Shown here: one piece after another, positions 34,285 to 42,926 of the stretch
Layout of the letters: the number at the start of each line of letters is the position of its first letter
Position numbering within the stretch: position 1 is the first letter of the stretch
NCBI RefSeq assembly: GCF_014489635.1
Contig: NZ_CP060828.1
Coordinates: forward strand, 5,326,501-5,390,500
Direction: 5' to 3'
DNA: 64,000 bases
From: Streptomyces roseirectus
GTDB taxonomy: Bacteria; Actinomycetota; Actinomycetes; Streptomycetales; Streptomycetaceae
Program-made: the position numbers and the translations under genes
The notes under the pieces: generated by a model
The model's database searches: none
What the model saw: only the letters and a program-made list of their open reading frames with translations
Told to the model about the DNA's origin: nothing

Positions 34285-35196
34285 CTACTTGCAGTATCCG
34301 CCCTTGTATTCGTACGGCAGGAAGGTCGGCACCTTCACCTCGACGCACTTGCCGTCGGAGTCCGCGTTCCAGGCCACCCGGGAGATGTTGGCCGAGTTGA
34401 CGACGCCGTACACGTCGAACGGCGGCGGAGCGGCGGCGAAGAGGACTGCCACGAAGCCGGCGTTGGCGGCGAGGTGGGAGGTCTCCTTCTTGTTGAAGTA
34501 CACCGTGCCGCTGATGATCCCCCAGGTCCACTTGGGGTCGGCGACGACCGGGTAGGCGGTGGAGGGCCCCGGGGCGACGGTCTGCGTGACGGTGTCGCCG
34601 ACCACCTCGTACGACGTCGGCACGGCGACGCCGTTCGCGTCCTTCGCCCACGGGGTCTCCAGGCCGCCGAGGATCTTGCCGGTGGAGTCGAAGACGACGA
34701 GGCCGCCCTCGGCGGTCGTCCGCGCGCTCGCCCCGTCCGGCAGCGTCAGCCTGAACGACTGCTGCCGGGGCGCGTCCGCGTTCTCCAGCGTGAACAGGGC
34801 GCGGAAGCCGCCGTCCGTGGTGGCCTGTGCGGCGGTCGTGACGGCGGTTTCGTGGCCCGCGAAGACGGTTGTGCCGCTTGTGCTGGACGCGTCTTTCGTG
34901 CCGGGGCCGGGGCCGGGGCCGGTCGCCGGGAGGGTGAGCGCGATCGTGTCGCCGCTCTTCGTCGCGGTGATGGGCTGGTCGGCGCGGGTGGGGAGGGTGA
35001 CTTGGGCGCCGTCCGCGCTCAACGTGCCGGAACCCTTGAGGAGTTCCTGTGCCCCCGTGGCCTTCTCGATCGTCGCCGCCGCTGTGGTGCCGGTGTCCGT
35101 CACCGGGTCGGCCATCGCGCCCGGCGCCACGAGCATGGTCAGTGCTGCGGTGCCGGTCGCGATGACGGCGTTGCGGATCGCCGAACAGGCGTTCAC
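34285..35196 (-). CDS. Secreted hypothetical protein
   Basis: A 303-residue predicted exported protein. The likely start is GTG 35196 (NACSAIRNAVIATGTAALTMLVAPGAMADPVT), which gives a signal peptide cleaved after AMA; the longer upstream frame is low-complexity Ser/Pro sequence. The mature protein has a long Thr/Ala/Gly-rich stalk, then YPVVADPKWTWGIISGTVYFNKKET and a C-terminal domain ending KVPTFLPYEYKGGYCK, with two Cys. No catalytic signature seen. It may share a transcript with the small membrane protein gene. Confidence 0.65.
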   Translation of the reverse strand: MNACSAIRNAVIATGTAALTMLVAPGAMADPVTDTGTTAAATIEKATGAQELLKGSGTLSADGAQVTLPTRADQPITATKSGDTIALTLPATGPGPGPGTKDASSTSGTTVFAGHETAVTTAAQATTDGGFRALFTLENADAPRQQSFRLTLPDGASARTTAEGGLVVFDSTGKILGGLETPWAKDANGVAVPTSYEVVGDTVTQTVAPGPSTAYPVVADPKWTWGIISGTVYFNKKETSHLAANAGFVAVLFAAAPPPFDVYGVVNSANISRVAWNADSDGKCVEVKVPTFLPYEYKGGYCK

Positions 35197-35305
35197 AAGA
35201 TCGGTACTTGGGGGTGTGGGGGAGTGTGCGGGTTCTCGCCGCCCGCAACCCTTGTCTTGAACCGGCCACTTGACCGAAAAATATCCGCCCTGGAGCGGTT
35301 GGGGG

Positions 35306-35512
35306 TTACGCCTGCTTGAGATCGTCGATGAAGGCGGCCCAGGTCTCGGTGGGGAAGAGGAGATGGGGGCCGTGGGGGTGCTTGGAGTCGCGGACGGGGG
35401 TGATGGTGGGGTGGCCGTCGGAGACTTCGAGGCAGTTACCCCCGCTGCCACCGCTGTAGCTGGACCTGTACCAGGTGGCGCTGTCCAGGTCGTACTCAGT
35501 GCTGTTCCTCAT
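35306..35512 (-). CDS. DUF397 protein
   Basis: A 68-residue DUF397 protein. ATWYRSSYSGGSGGNCLEVSDG, then VRDSKHPHGPHLLFPTETWAAFIDDLK is the full signature. DUF397 proteins pair with DUF5753 XRE regulators, likely as antitoxin- or anti-activator-like partners. It overlaps the XRE gene end by 17 bp, so the two are translationally coupled. Confidence 0.93.
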   Translation of the reverse strand: MRNSTEYDLDSATWYRSSYSGGSGGNCLEVSDGHPTITPVRDSKHPHGPHLLFPTETWAAFIDDLKQA

Positions 35513-36335
35513 GCGCGTAATCCTCTGCCACCGACTCGATCAGAGCCAATGAATCTTGCGGAGAGAGTGCGCTTGCGGAGAGAAGGCTGAACAGCATGGC
35601 GTGTTGGTTGACCTTGGCCGGGTCGTCCAACAGCCTGCCCATGCCGGGGGCTTCGGCGAAGGAGAGCGGCGGAGCGTCCTCGAACGCCATGAGTTTCAGG
35701 GAGCCCTCCATTGAAGGGTGCGCCCCGACGGAGAACGGCAGGATCTGCAGGATGATCCTGTGCTCCTGGGCCAACTTCGCGACGTGGAACAGGTTCTCTG
35801 CCATCACCGCAGGGCCGCCGACCGGCCGTCGAAGCACAGCCTCGTCCAGAATCACCCACAACACCGGGGTTGTTGGATTGTCGAGGATCTGAGCCCGCTC
35901 CAGCCTGAGGGCCACGTCCTCTTCGATCGAGGCGTCGGACGCCAGCGGGTTGTACGCGCGGAACACCGCCTTCGCGTATGCCTCGGTCTGCAACAGGCCG
36001 GGGATGAGTGTGGGCGAGTACTCCCTGATCTCCGTCGCCTCGGCCTCCGCCTCCACCGCCTCCGCGAAGTGGTCCGGATACTTGGACTTGGCCATCGACT
36101 TCGTCGTCCGCGTGAAGAAGTCGCCCGTCCCCAACGCGTCATCCAGTTGGGGGCCGAACTCCGGGCGGATACGCCGAATCCCGGCCTCCATCTGCCCCAC
36201 GTACGACCCGCTCACGAACAGAATCGCGCCCAACGCGGTCTGACTCAGCCCATTCCGCTCGCGCGCGTGCTTCAACTCCTCCCCCACCAGCGCGCGGGAC
36301 GAAGTAGAAGGGTCGAGGTCCTTACGTTTGGCCAT
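35496..36335 (-). CDS. XRE-family regulator with DUF5753 domain
   Basis: A 279-residue regulator. The XRE HTH (GEELKHARERNGLSQTALGAILFVSGSYVGQMEAG) is followed by the DUF5753 sensor domain (REYSPTLIPGLLQTEAYAKAVFRA, LDEAVLRRPVGGPAVMAENLFHV, ILPFSVGAHPSMEGSLKLMAFED). This is the Scr1-like architecture paired with DUF397 in Streptomyces. It diverges from the two small genes at 36454 and 36684, which it may regulate. Confidence 0.92.
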   Translation of the reverse strand: MAKRKDLDPSTSSRALVGEELKHARERNGLSQTALGAILFVSGSYVGQMEAGIRRIRPEFGPQLDDALGTGDFFTRTTKSMAKSKYPDHFAEAVEAEAEATEIREYSPTLIPGLLQTEAYAKAVFRAYNPLASDASIEEDVALRLERAQILDNPTTPVLWVILDEAVLRRPVGGPAVMAENLFHVAKLAQEHRIILQILPFSVGAHPSMEGSLKLMAFEDAPPLSFAEAPGMGRLLDDPAKVNQHAMLFSLLSASALSPQDSLALIESVAEDYAHEEQH

Positions 36336-36453
36336 AGCCTGACTCCCTTTCCAGCAGCCGGAGTTGTACGCGCGCTGTCCCTAGCCAGGCTAGAAGAGGG
36401 GCCGCCACGCTGTGTGGTGAACGGAAACACCCAGCGTGTAGAGGATGTGCGCA

Positions 36454-36687
36454 ATGAAGGAGCTGACCCCGGGCGAGGAGCCCACCCCGACCATCGACGA
36501 GGCGCTGACGAGGCTGAGGGACGCCCTCGCGGACGTGGGCATCACGCTCCCCTCCCTCCGCGTCGACCAGACCTCGGCCACCCACAGCGACCCCCGGTTC
36601 CACCTCCTCGACCTGGGCCGCTGCAACGTGGACGTCGCGACCAGCCTGACCGCCGCCCTGACCCGAGCGGGAGCCACGCCGGCATGA
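36454..36687 (+). CDS. Small conserved Streptomyces protein next to XRE regulator
   Basis: A 77-residue protein with EEPTPTIDEALTRLRDALADVGITLPSLRVD and LLDLGRCNVDVATSLTAALTRAG. Such small acidic proteins recur next to DUF397/XRE sets in Streptomyces; function unknown. ATG 36454 is preferred over 36445 because GAGG then lies 9 bp upstream instead of touching the start. Its stop overlaps the next ATG (ATGA). Confidence 0.7.
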   Translation: MKELTPGEEPTPTIDEALTRLRDALADVGITLPSLRVDQTSATHSDPRFHLLDLGRCNVDVATSLTAALTRAGATPA

Positions 36688-36905
36688 CGAAGATCGGCAC
36701 GTACGTCCTGGACACGAGGTCGAACCGCATCGGCGAGGTCATGGACCACCTCAACGGCCACCTCCAGCTCCGCCCCATCGGCGGCGGCCTGGAATGGGAC
36801 TGCCACCCCACGGACACCCAACTCCCCACCCCCGAAGCCCTGTTGCGGGAACGAGTCCGCTCCCGCAACAGGACGACGAAAGTCCGCGAACGACTGAACC
36901 CGTAG
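36684..36905 (+). CDS. Small conserved Streptomyces protein, paralogue of 9258-9521
   Basis: A 73-residue protein with IGTYVLDTRSNRIGEVMDHL, LQLRPIGGGLEWDCH and a basic C-terminus (RERVRSRNRTTKVRERL). The first 45 residues align well with the gene at 9258-9521. The fold is probably a small beta barrel, judged from the hydrophobic alternation. It is translationally coupled to the preceding small gene. Confidence 0.7.
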   Translation: MTKIGTYVLDTRSNRIGEVMDHLNGHLQLRPIGGGLEWDCHPTDTQLPTPEALLRERVRSRNRTTKVRERLNP

Positions 36906-36910
36906 TACCC

Positions 36911-37606
36911 CTAGTCCCCGTAGTACTCGTAATGCGACCCCACCGCCGCCTGCCCGGTGTAATTCGCCCCCGCCTCCGCATCCGCCCCCACATACCGGAA
37001 CGGCAGCACGACCTCCCGCCCACCCCTAAGGGTCAGCCGATGCGAGGCGTACGAGAACCCGGCGGCCCTGAGAGCCCTCAGGGTCGTACGGGTCGTACAC
37101 GCCCCGTCGGTCCCATGGACCCCGCGTATCGACGCGGGGTCGAAGTGCCCGACGAACACCCCCCCCGGCGCGAGCCAGGAGGCGATCCGCGTGAGCAACC
37201 CGAGCTGATCCCCGACGTAGTGCAGCCCGTGAACGCAGGTGATGAGGTCGTACGCACGCGTGGGCGCGAACGCGAAGACCGACCCCACGACCTCCTCCAT
37301 CTGCGGCGGCAGCGGACGAGGCACCAGGGGCCCCACGAGATCGACGGCCGTGAGCCGCGCGGCGACCGGCAACCGCTCCGCCGCCTGGCGCATCGCCAGC
37401 CCCTCCCCGCTGCACAGATCGAGCCAGGCGGGCGCGGCCCCGTCCAGCGAGTTCTCCGCGTCCAGCGCGTCCAGCGGAGAGAACCCCAGCTCACGGGCGT
37501 AACTGTTGACACCGTCGAGCCCCCGCTCACGGTTCATCGTGTTGTTCGCGACAACGGACGTGCGCTCCAGCGCCGCGGCGGTCGTAAGCAAGGTGTCAGG
37601 GATCAC
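36911..37606 (-). CDS. SAM-dependent class I methyltransferase
   Basis: A 231-residue methyltransferase starting GTG. Motif I is AWLDLCSGEGLAMRQAAERL, motif II/III is LTAVDLVGPLVPRPLPPQM, and DLITCVHGLHYVGDQLGLLTRIASWLAPGG marks the post-motif region. Substrate unknown. It is convergent with the small genes (5 bp apart) and divergent from the OYE gene across a 119-bp gap holding two perfect palindromes. Confidence 0.85.
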   Translation of the reverse strand: MIPDTLLTTAAALERTSVVANNTMNRERGLDGVNSYARELGFSPLDALDAENSLDGAAPAWLDLCSGEGLAMRQAAERLPVAARLTAVDLVGPLVPRPLPPQMEEVVGSVFAFAPTRAYDLITCVHGLHYVGDQLGLLTRIASWLAPGGVFVGHFDPASIRGVHGTDGACTTRTTLRALRAAGFSYASHRLTLRGGREVVLPFRYVGADAEAGANYTGQAAVGSHYEYYGD

Positions 37607-37637
37607 AGCTCATTCTCCCCGCCCCCGGAAATGGCAC

Positions 37638-37677
37638 GGACCGCGGTCCGGTTGCACTGACCACGCATGCGCATGCG
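37638..37677. promoter_or_regulatory. Two palindromes in the methyltransferase/OYE divergent promoter
   Basis: GGACCGCGGTCC (37638-37649) and CGCATGCGCATGCG (37664-37677) are both perfect palindromes in the 119-bp gap. Either could bind a TetR- or MarR-type regulator; none is encoded next to them. Confidence 0.4.
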
Positions 37678-37725
37678 CGTGCACATACCCATCGGTCAAT
37701 CGACGACTTCACAGGGAGCCCGTCC

Positions 37726-38841
37726 GTGACAGCCAGCCCCACCCGCGCGTCCGAGATCCTGTCCCGACCGGTCACGATCAACGGCCTGACCGTCCCGAAC
37801 CGCATCGTGATGGCGCCGATGACCCGCATGCACTCCCCGGAGGGCATCCCGGGCGAGGACGTCGTCTCGTACTACGCGCGCCGCGCGGCGGCGGGAGTCG
37901 GCCTGATCGTCACGGAGGGCACGTACGTCGGCCACGACTCCGCGGGCGAGAGCGACCGCGTCCCCCGTTTCCACGGCGAGGACCAGCTCGCGGGCTGGGC
38001 GAAGGTCGCGGACGCGGTCCACGCCGCCGGCGGCACGATCGTCCCGCAGCTCTGGCACATCGGCATGGTCCGCAAGCCCGGCCAGCCCCCCTACGCGGGC
38101 GCGCCCGCGGTGGGCCCCTCCGGCATCCGCCTCGACGGCACCGCCGACGGCCACACGATGACCCAGCGCGACCTGGACGACGTCATCGGCGCGTTCGCGC
38201 AGAGCGCGGCGGCGGCCGAGCGGACCGGCTTCGACGGCATCGAACTGCACGGCGCCCACGGCTACCTCCTCGACCAGTTCCTGTGGGGCACCACCAACCG
38301 GCGCACGGACGCGTACGGGGGCGACGCGGTCGCCCGGACGAAGTTCGCCGCCGAGATCGTGGCCGCCGTGCGCGAGACGGTGTCCCCGGAGTTCCCGGTG
38401 ATCTTCCGCTTCTCGCAGTGGAAGTCCGAGAACTACGACGCGCGCCTCGCCGAGACGCCGGAGGAGCTGGAGGCGATCCTCACGCCGCTCGCCGCTGCCG
38501 GGGTCGACGCCTTCCACGCGTCCACGCGCCGGTACTGGCTCCCCGAGTTCGACGGCGCCGACCTCAACCTCGCCGGCTGGACCAAGAAGCTCACCGGCAA
38601 GCCCACCATCACCGTCGGCTCCGTCGGCCTCGACGGCGACTTCATCCACGGGTTCGCGGGCCAGGGTTCCGAGGTCAAGTCCCTCGACAACCTCCTCGAC
38701 CGCTTCGAGCGCGACGAGTTCGACCTCGTCGCCGTCGGCCGCGCCCTCCTCCAGGACCCCGAGTGGGCCGCGAAGGTCCTCGACGGCCGCTTCGACGAGC
38801 TGAAGCCGTTCGACGCGGCCTCGCTGCGGACGCTGAGCTGA
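37726..38841 (+). CDS. Old Yellow Enzyme family NADH:flavin oxidoreductase
   Basis: A 371-residue FMN-dependent ene-reductase. The barrel begins NGLTVPNRIVMAPMTRMHS. VPQLWHIGMV gives the FMN/substrate region, and GFDGIELHGAHGYLLDQFLWGTTNRRTDAYGG contains the substrate-anion-binding HGAHGY and FMN-phosphate motifs. FDLVAVGRALLQDPEW closes the barrel. Length fits the OYE class. It starts GTG. Probable substrates are electrophilic alkenes, but the physiological one is unknown. Confidence 0.92.
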   Translation: MTASPTRASEILSRPVTINGLTVPNRIVMAPMTRMHSPEGIPGEDVVSYYARRAAAGVGLIVTEGTYVGHDSAGESDRVPRFHGEDQLAGWAKVADAVHAAGGTIVPQLWHIGMVRKPGQPPYAGAPAVGPSGIRLDGTADGHTMTQRDLDDVIGAFAQSAAAAERTGFDGIELHGAHGYLLDQFLWGTTNRRTDAYGGDAVARTKFAAEIVAAVRETVSPEFPVIFRFSQWKSENYDARLAETPEELEAILTPLAAAGVDAFHASTRRYWLPEFDGADLNLAGWTKKLTGKPTITVGSVGLDGDFIHGFAGQGSEVKSLDNLLDRFERDEFDLVAVGRALLQDPEWAAKVLDGRFDELKPFDAASLRTLS

Positions 38842-38984
38842 GGACGCCGAGCTGAGGCCGCCCCCTCTCCTTCGTCACCCACACGAGTGAACTCTGGCTG
38901 GATCGACGGCTCGCTGGAACCCTTGTTCGAGGCGAGCCGTTGGGCAGGTCAGCGGCGAACGGTGGGCGACGAGAGGAGCGAGGG

Positions 38985-40508
38985 ATGGCGGCGGAAGAGC
39001 GCGGGACGGTCGTCCGTACGGCGGCCGGAGCGGTCCGGGGCAGGCGCGAAGAGGGGCTGACGGTGTTCAGGGGCATCCCCTTCGCCGCGCCCCCGGTGGG
39101 CGAGGCCCGCTTCCAGGCCCCCAGACCCCCGGCCGCGTGGGACGGCGTGCGGGACGCGTACGAGTTCGGCCCCCCACCCCCGCAGGAGGCCGGCCTCCAG
39201 GGCCGCCGGGGCGAACCCGCGACGGGCGACGACTGGCTGACGGCGAACGTGTGGACGCCGGACCCGACCCCCGAGACCCCCCGCCCGGTCATGGTCTGGA
39301 TCTACGGCGGCGCCTACAAGGTGGGCCACGCGGGCAGCCCCGGCTACGACGCCCAGCACCTCTCCCGCGCGGGCGACGTCGTGGTCGTCACCTTCAACTA
39401 CCGCCTCGGCATCGAGGGCTTCCTGCACATCGAGGGCGCCCCCGCCAACCGCGGCATCCTCGACCAGCTCGCCGCCCTGGAGTGGGTCCGCGCCAACATC
39501 GCGGAGTTCGGCGGCGACCCCGGCAACGTCACGGTGTTCGGCGAGTCCGCGGGCGCCGGCTGCGTGGCCGCGCTCCTCGCGATGCCCTCGGCCCGGGGCC
39601 TCTTCCACCGGGCGATCGCCCAGAGCGTCCCCGGCACCTACTTCTCCGCCGCGCTGGCCGGCGACATCGCGGCGGTCGTCGCGGCGGAGGCGGGCACCCG
39701 CCCCACCGCCACCGACCTCGCGGCCATCGACCCCCGCGCCCTCACCGAGGCCGGCGAGGCGCTGATGGCCAAGATGCCGACGCACGTGCCCCGCTGGGGC
39801 CGGGCCGCCGCCACGTCGACGCTGTACTCGCCCGTCGTGGACGGCGAGATCCTGCCCACCACACCCTGGCGCGCGGTCGCGGCGGGCGCGGCTCGGGACG
39901 TCGACCTGCTCGTGGGCCACAACTCGCAGGAGTTCCGCCTGTTCACCGTCCTCGGGAACCTCCTGGGCCGGATCACCGAGGAGCAGGCGACCGCCGTCCT
40001 GCGCCTGCACGCGCCCGGCGGTGAGGCGGGCGAGCGCGCGTACCGCGAGGCGTTCCCGGACGCCACCGCGCAGGACCTCTTCGAACGCGTCCAGTCCGAC
40101 TGGCTCTTCGCGATGCCGACCCACCGCCTGGCCCACGCCCACCTCTCGGCCGGCGGCCGCGCCCACCTCTACGAACTCGACTGGACCCCGCCGGGCCTGG
40201 ACGGCGCCCTGCGCGGCTGCCACGGCCTCGACATCCCCCTCCTCTTCGGCACCTACTTCGCCGACCTCGCCAACCTCCTCTTCCCCGACGGCGAGGTCCC
40301 CCCGGACGCCCTGGAACTGACCGCCCGCTTCCAGCACGCCTGGTCCTCCTTCGCCCGCACCGGCGACCCCGGCTGGCCCGCGTACGACCAGGACCGCGCG
40401 CTCACCCAGATCCTCGCCACGACCTCGGAGGTCAGGCCCTACCCGGAGGAGACGGCACGGCGGCTGTGGGAGACGTACGAGTGGGAGGAGCTGCCGTTGC
40501 TCCCCTGA
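38985..40508 (+). CDS. Carboxylesterase type B
   Basis: A 507-residue alpha/beta hydrolase. EEGLTVFRGIPFAAPPVGEARF is the family N-terminus. VTVFGESAGAGCVAALLAMPSA holds the nucleophile Ser in GESAG. The Glu is likely in GHNSQEFRLF and the catalytic His in RGCHGLDIPLLFG. ATG 38985 follows GAGAGGAG by 6 bp. It follows the OYE gene by 143 bp on the same strand. No signal peptide, so it is intracellular. Confidence 0.9.
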   Translation: MAAEERGTVVRTAAGAVRGRREEGLTVFRGIPFAAPPVGEARFQAPRPPAAWDGVRDAYEFGPPPPQEAGLQGRRGEPATGDDWLTANVWTPDPTPETPRPVMVWIYGGAYKVGHAGSPGYDAQHLSRAGDVVVVTFNYRLGIEGFLHIEGAPANRGILDQLAALEWVRANIAEFGGDPGNVTVFGESAGAGCVAALLAMPSARGLFHRAIAQSVPGTYFSAALAGDIAAVVAAEAGTRPTATDLAAIDPRALTEAGEALMAKMPTHVPRWGRAAATSTLYSPVVDGEILPTTPWRAVAAGAARDVDLLVGHNSQEFRLFTVLGNLLGRITEEQATAVLRLHAPGGEAGERAYREAFPDATAQDLFERVQSDWLFAMPTHRLAHAHLSAGGRAHLYELDWTPPGLDGALRGCHGLDIPLLFGTYFADLANLLFPDGEVPPDALELTARFQHAWSSFARTGDPGWPAYDQDRALTQILATTSEVRPYPEETARRLWETYEWEELPLLP

Positions 40509-40705
40509 GACGGCCCCGCGCGGCGAGCTGTCGGCGGCGGGGCGGAGACGAGCGCCCGGGGTGCGGGGGCGGCGACACCCCGCCCGCCTCGCCGGGGTGA
40601 GGGAGTGGTGGGCGGGGCGTCGCGACGGCGCGGGCCGCACGGCCGACCGGCCAGGCGACCGGGCGCCGAGCAGCCCGCGCCGCCCGGCGGAACACCGTCC
40701 CGCCC

Positions 40706-41239
40706 TCACCTCACCGCCTTCGCGATGGCCCGCGCGCACTCCAGGGACTCGGCCCGGCTCGTGTCCACCTCGACGTCGTACCGCACCCCCGCGTGCACGA
40801 CCTCCGCCTGCGCCGCGGCCATCCCCGGCACCCGGTCCCCCCGGGCGATCTCCCGCCCGGCGGCGACCTCGGGATCGCACCGCACGCCCACCCACAACAC
40901 GTCCAGCCCGGCGAGCACGGCGTCCCAGCGCCGCTGCCCGTCGGCCCTGCCGAGCAGCACGTCGTCGATGATCAGCCGCCCGCCGGACCGGGCCATCGCC
41001 GCGATCCCCTGCGTCCAGGCGGCCTCGGCGGCCTTGAAGTCCGGCCCGACGGAGATGCCGCCGTCCGGCAGGAACAGGATCCCGTCCTCGGAGTTCCGCA
41101 GCCGCCGGGGCAGCGCCTCGACGAACGAGTCCACCCCGAACGCCATCCACGCCCCGGGAAGGATCTCCTGAAGACACCGGACGATCCCGGACTTCCCGGA
41201 ACTCGACCCACCGTTGAGCACCACAACCTGAGTAGTCAC
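40706..41239 (-). CDS. Chloramphenicol-phosphotransferase-like P-loop kinase
   Basis: A 177-residue P-loop kinase of the CPT family, starting GTG ([24 protein letters not shown], Walker A GGSSSGKS). It continues [24 protein letters not shown] and a [24 protein letters not shown] segment typical of CPT. The family phosphorylates small hydroxyl compounds, including chloramphenicol in S. venezuelae, but homologues away from that cluster have unknown targets. Resistance should not be assumed. Confidence 0.82.
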   Translation of the reverse strand: MTTQVVVLNGGSSSGKSGIVRCLQEILPGAWMAFGVDSFVEALPRRLRNSEDGILFLPDGGISVGPDFKAAEAAWTQGIAAMARSGGRLIIDDVLLGRADGQRRWDAVLAGLDVLWVGVRCDPEVAAGREIARGDRVPGMAAAQAEVVHAGVRYDVEVDTSRAESLECARAIAKAVR

Positions 41240-41374
41240 GGCGCAACAGTAGGAACGACGACCGCGCCCCGGACAGCGCTTTTCCGCACCGGGGACCACA
41301 CCCACCCGCACCCCCCTACCCTGGAGGCAGCCCGCCTCCGCATCGGACCACCCGCCCCGGCAGAAACCACCACC

Positions 41375-41950
41375 ATGAACCACGCCCAGCTCACCGCCCT
41401 AGGCAGAGCCCTCCGCCTCCTGGGCGAACACGGCGAGAACCTGACCACGGACACCCCCGACGCCAAGCTCCACGAGGTGAAGGCGGACATCCAGCGAGCC
41501 CTGGACCTCCTGGACGACAGCGTGACCACGGCCGCCCCCGTGACCCGCTGCGCGGAACACCCCCAGGGCCCGGTGGACACCTCGGCCCCGGACCTCTGCC
41601 TGCTGTGCGAGACCCGCCGCCGCACGGCCCGCAGAGCGGAGCTGAACGGCCCGTCCGCGCCGGTCCAGCTCCCGTCCGCCGCGAGCAGGTACGGCGTGCG
41701 GGAGGACCGCCCGCAGCCCCAGCAGCGCTGGCTCCCGGAACTGTGGAACGGCCAGGAGTGGCAACTGTGCGGCACCCCCCGCAGGGACCGCAGGGAGGCG
41801 GAGGCGTACCTCGCGGCCGAGCGCAGGTCTCCGCGCCCGGCGATGGCCTACCGCCTGGTCCACGAGTTCACCGACTACGAGGTACTACGGGTATGGGGTA
41901 CCCCGGTGAAGGTCGACATCGAGCCCTTGAACAACAACCTCAACCTCTAG
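41375..41950 (+). CDS. Hypothetical protein with Cys/His cluster
   Basis: A 191-residue protein of unknown function. The N-terminus is helical ([20 protein letters not shown] ... [17 protein letters not shown]), followed by [24 protein letters not shown], a possible zinc site, and a C-terminal domain ([39 protein letters not shown]). The segment coding near 41881-41902 contains a copy of the GGTACTACGGG motif found across this window. Confidence 0.6.
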   Translation: MNHAQLTALGRALRLLGEHGENLTTDTPDAKLHEVKADIQRALDLLDDSVTTAAPVTRCAEHPQGPVDTSAPDLCLLCETRRRTARRAELNGPSAPVQLPSAASRYGVREDRPQPQQRWLPELWNGQEWQLCGTPRRDRREAEAYLAAERRSPRPAMAYRLVHEFTDYEVLRVWGTPVKVDIEPLNNNLNL

Positions 41951-42020
41951 TACCCGTAAGCCTTCAGGACCAGCCGGCCCCTAGGACCCGTCAGCCCCTG
42001 GTACCCGTCATCGGCGCCGC

Positions 42021-42734
42021 TCAGAAATCGTCCGCGCCGTTGCGCAGCTCGGGCGTCCAGTACCCGGTGAGCGCCTTCGCCGGGTCGACGGCGATCCCGT
42101 CGCTGCCGGGCGCGGCGACGCTGATGACGGTGTCGTCGTTCTCCAGCGTCACGGAGAACGCCGAGACGGGCTCGTTGTCCTCGTCGACGCCCCCGTCCGA
42201 CAGCTTCACCGCGGCGTACGCCGGCGCACCCGCCGTGAGCACGACCGGGCTGGCCGGCTTGCTCTTGGCGACGGCCGGGACGTCCTGCTTGTGGCTCTCA
42301 AGGAACTGGATGTGCGGGAAGCCCAGCAGCCGGCAGGAGTGCCGCGAGGTGTTCCGCGCGGTGAGCACGATGTGGGTGTAGGGCGGCCCGTCCTGCTTCG
42401 CGGCGGTGACGGACAGGTCGCCCGAGGTGCAGGCCGGGGTGGACGCGGTGGCCTGCTTGCCGGCGGAACCGGTCGAACCGGAGACCCCGGCCCCGCCCGC
42501 CGGCCCCTTCCCCGGCGAGGACACCGACCCGGAGGAACCGCTGCCGCCCGCGCCGGCCCCGTCCGCCTTCTGGGCGTCGGCGACCGGGGAGGCCGCCGCG
42601 ACCGTCGCGGCCACGGTCGCCCCGGCGTTCGGCTCGGACCTCGTGCCCGTGCCGCTCTGGCAGGCGGTGAGGGACAGAACGAGGGCCGTGCCCGCGGCGG
42701 TGAGGAGAGCGGTGCGGTGACGTGCGGTGTTCAT
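42021..42734 (-). CDS. DUF4232 lipoprotein
   Basis: A 237-residue secreted lipoprotein. The signal peptide ends in the lipobox LTAC (Cys25). A long Gly/Ser/Ala-rich linker follows, then a C-terminal beta domain with SRHSCRLLGFPHIQFLES and VVLTAGAPAYAAVKL, which matches DUF4232. Function unknown; such proteins sit on the outer face of the membrane. Confidence 0.82.
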   Translation of the reverse strand: MNTARHRTALLTAAGTALVLSLTACQSGTGTRSEPNAGATVAATVAAASPVADAQKADGAGAGGSGSSGSVSSPGKGPAGGAGVSGSTGSAGKQATASTPACTSGDLSVTAAKQDGPPYTHIVLTARNTSRHSCRLLGFPHIQFLESHKQDVPAVAKSKPASPVVLTAGAPAYAAVKLSDGGVDEDNEPVSAFSVTLENDDTVISVAAPGSDGIAVDPAKALTGYWTPELRNGADDF

Positions 42735-42851
42735 CGGGAACTTCCTTGTCGAAAAGGGAGCGGTGAGCGGTGACAGAGCGAGAGGGAGCGGGGCATCCCG
42801 CGTCCGCCTTCAGTCGATCACCGGCGCTCCCCGCGTCCCAGGCGGTTTCCC

Positions 42852-42883
42852 CGGCAGAAGTACGGTCCGTCATACTTCTGCCG
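42852..42883. promoter_or_regulatory. Inverted repeat before the NB-ARC regulator
   Basis: CGGCAGAAGTA (42852-42862) and TACTTCTGCCG (42873-42883) are perfect 11-bp arms around a 10-bp spacer, 44 bp ahead of the regulator start and in the divergent gap with the DUF4232 gene. It is a strong candidate operator for autoregulation. Confidence 0.6.
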
Positions 42884-42926
42884 TAGGCCCGCAGTCGTAC
42901 GGGTCGGACGAACGGGGATCTCGACG

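Noticed and set aside
37696..38649. Frame antisense to the OYE gene
   Set aside because: No family features; the sense gene is a complete OYE.
40509..40705. Possible small gene between the esterase and CPT-like genes
   Set aside because: Frames are Arg/Pro-rich only; GGGGTG/CACCCC-type hairpins suggest just a terminator region.
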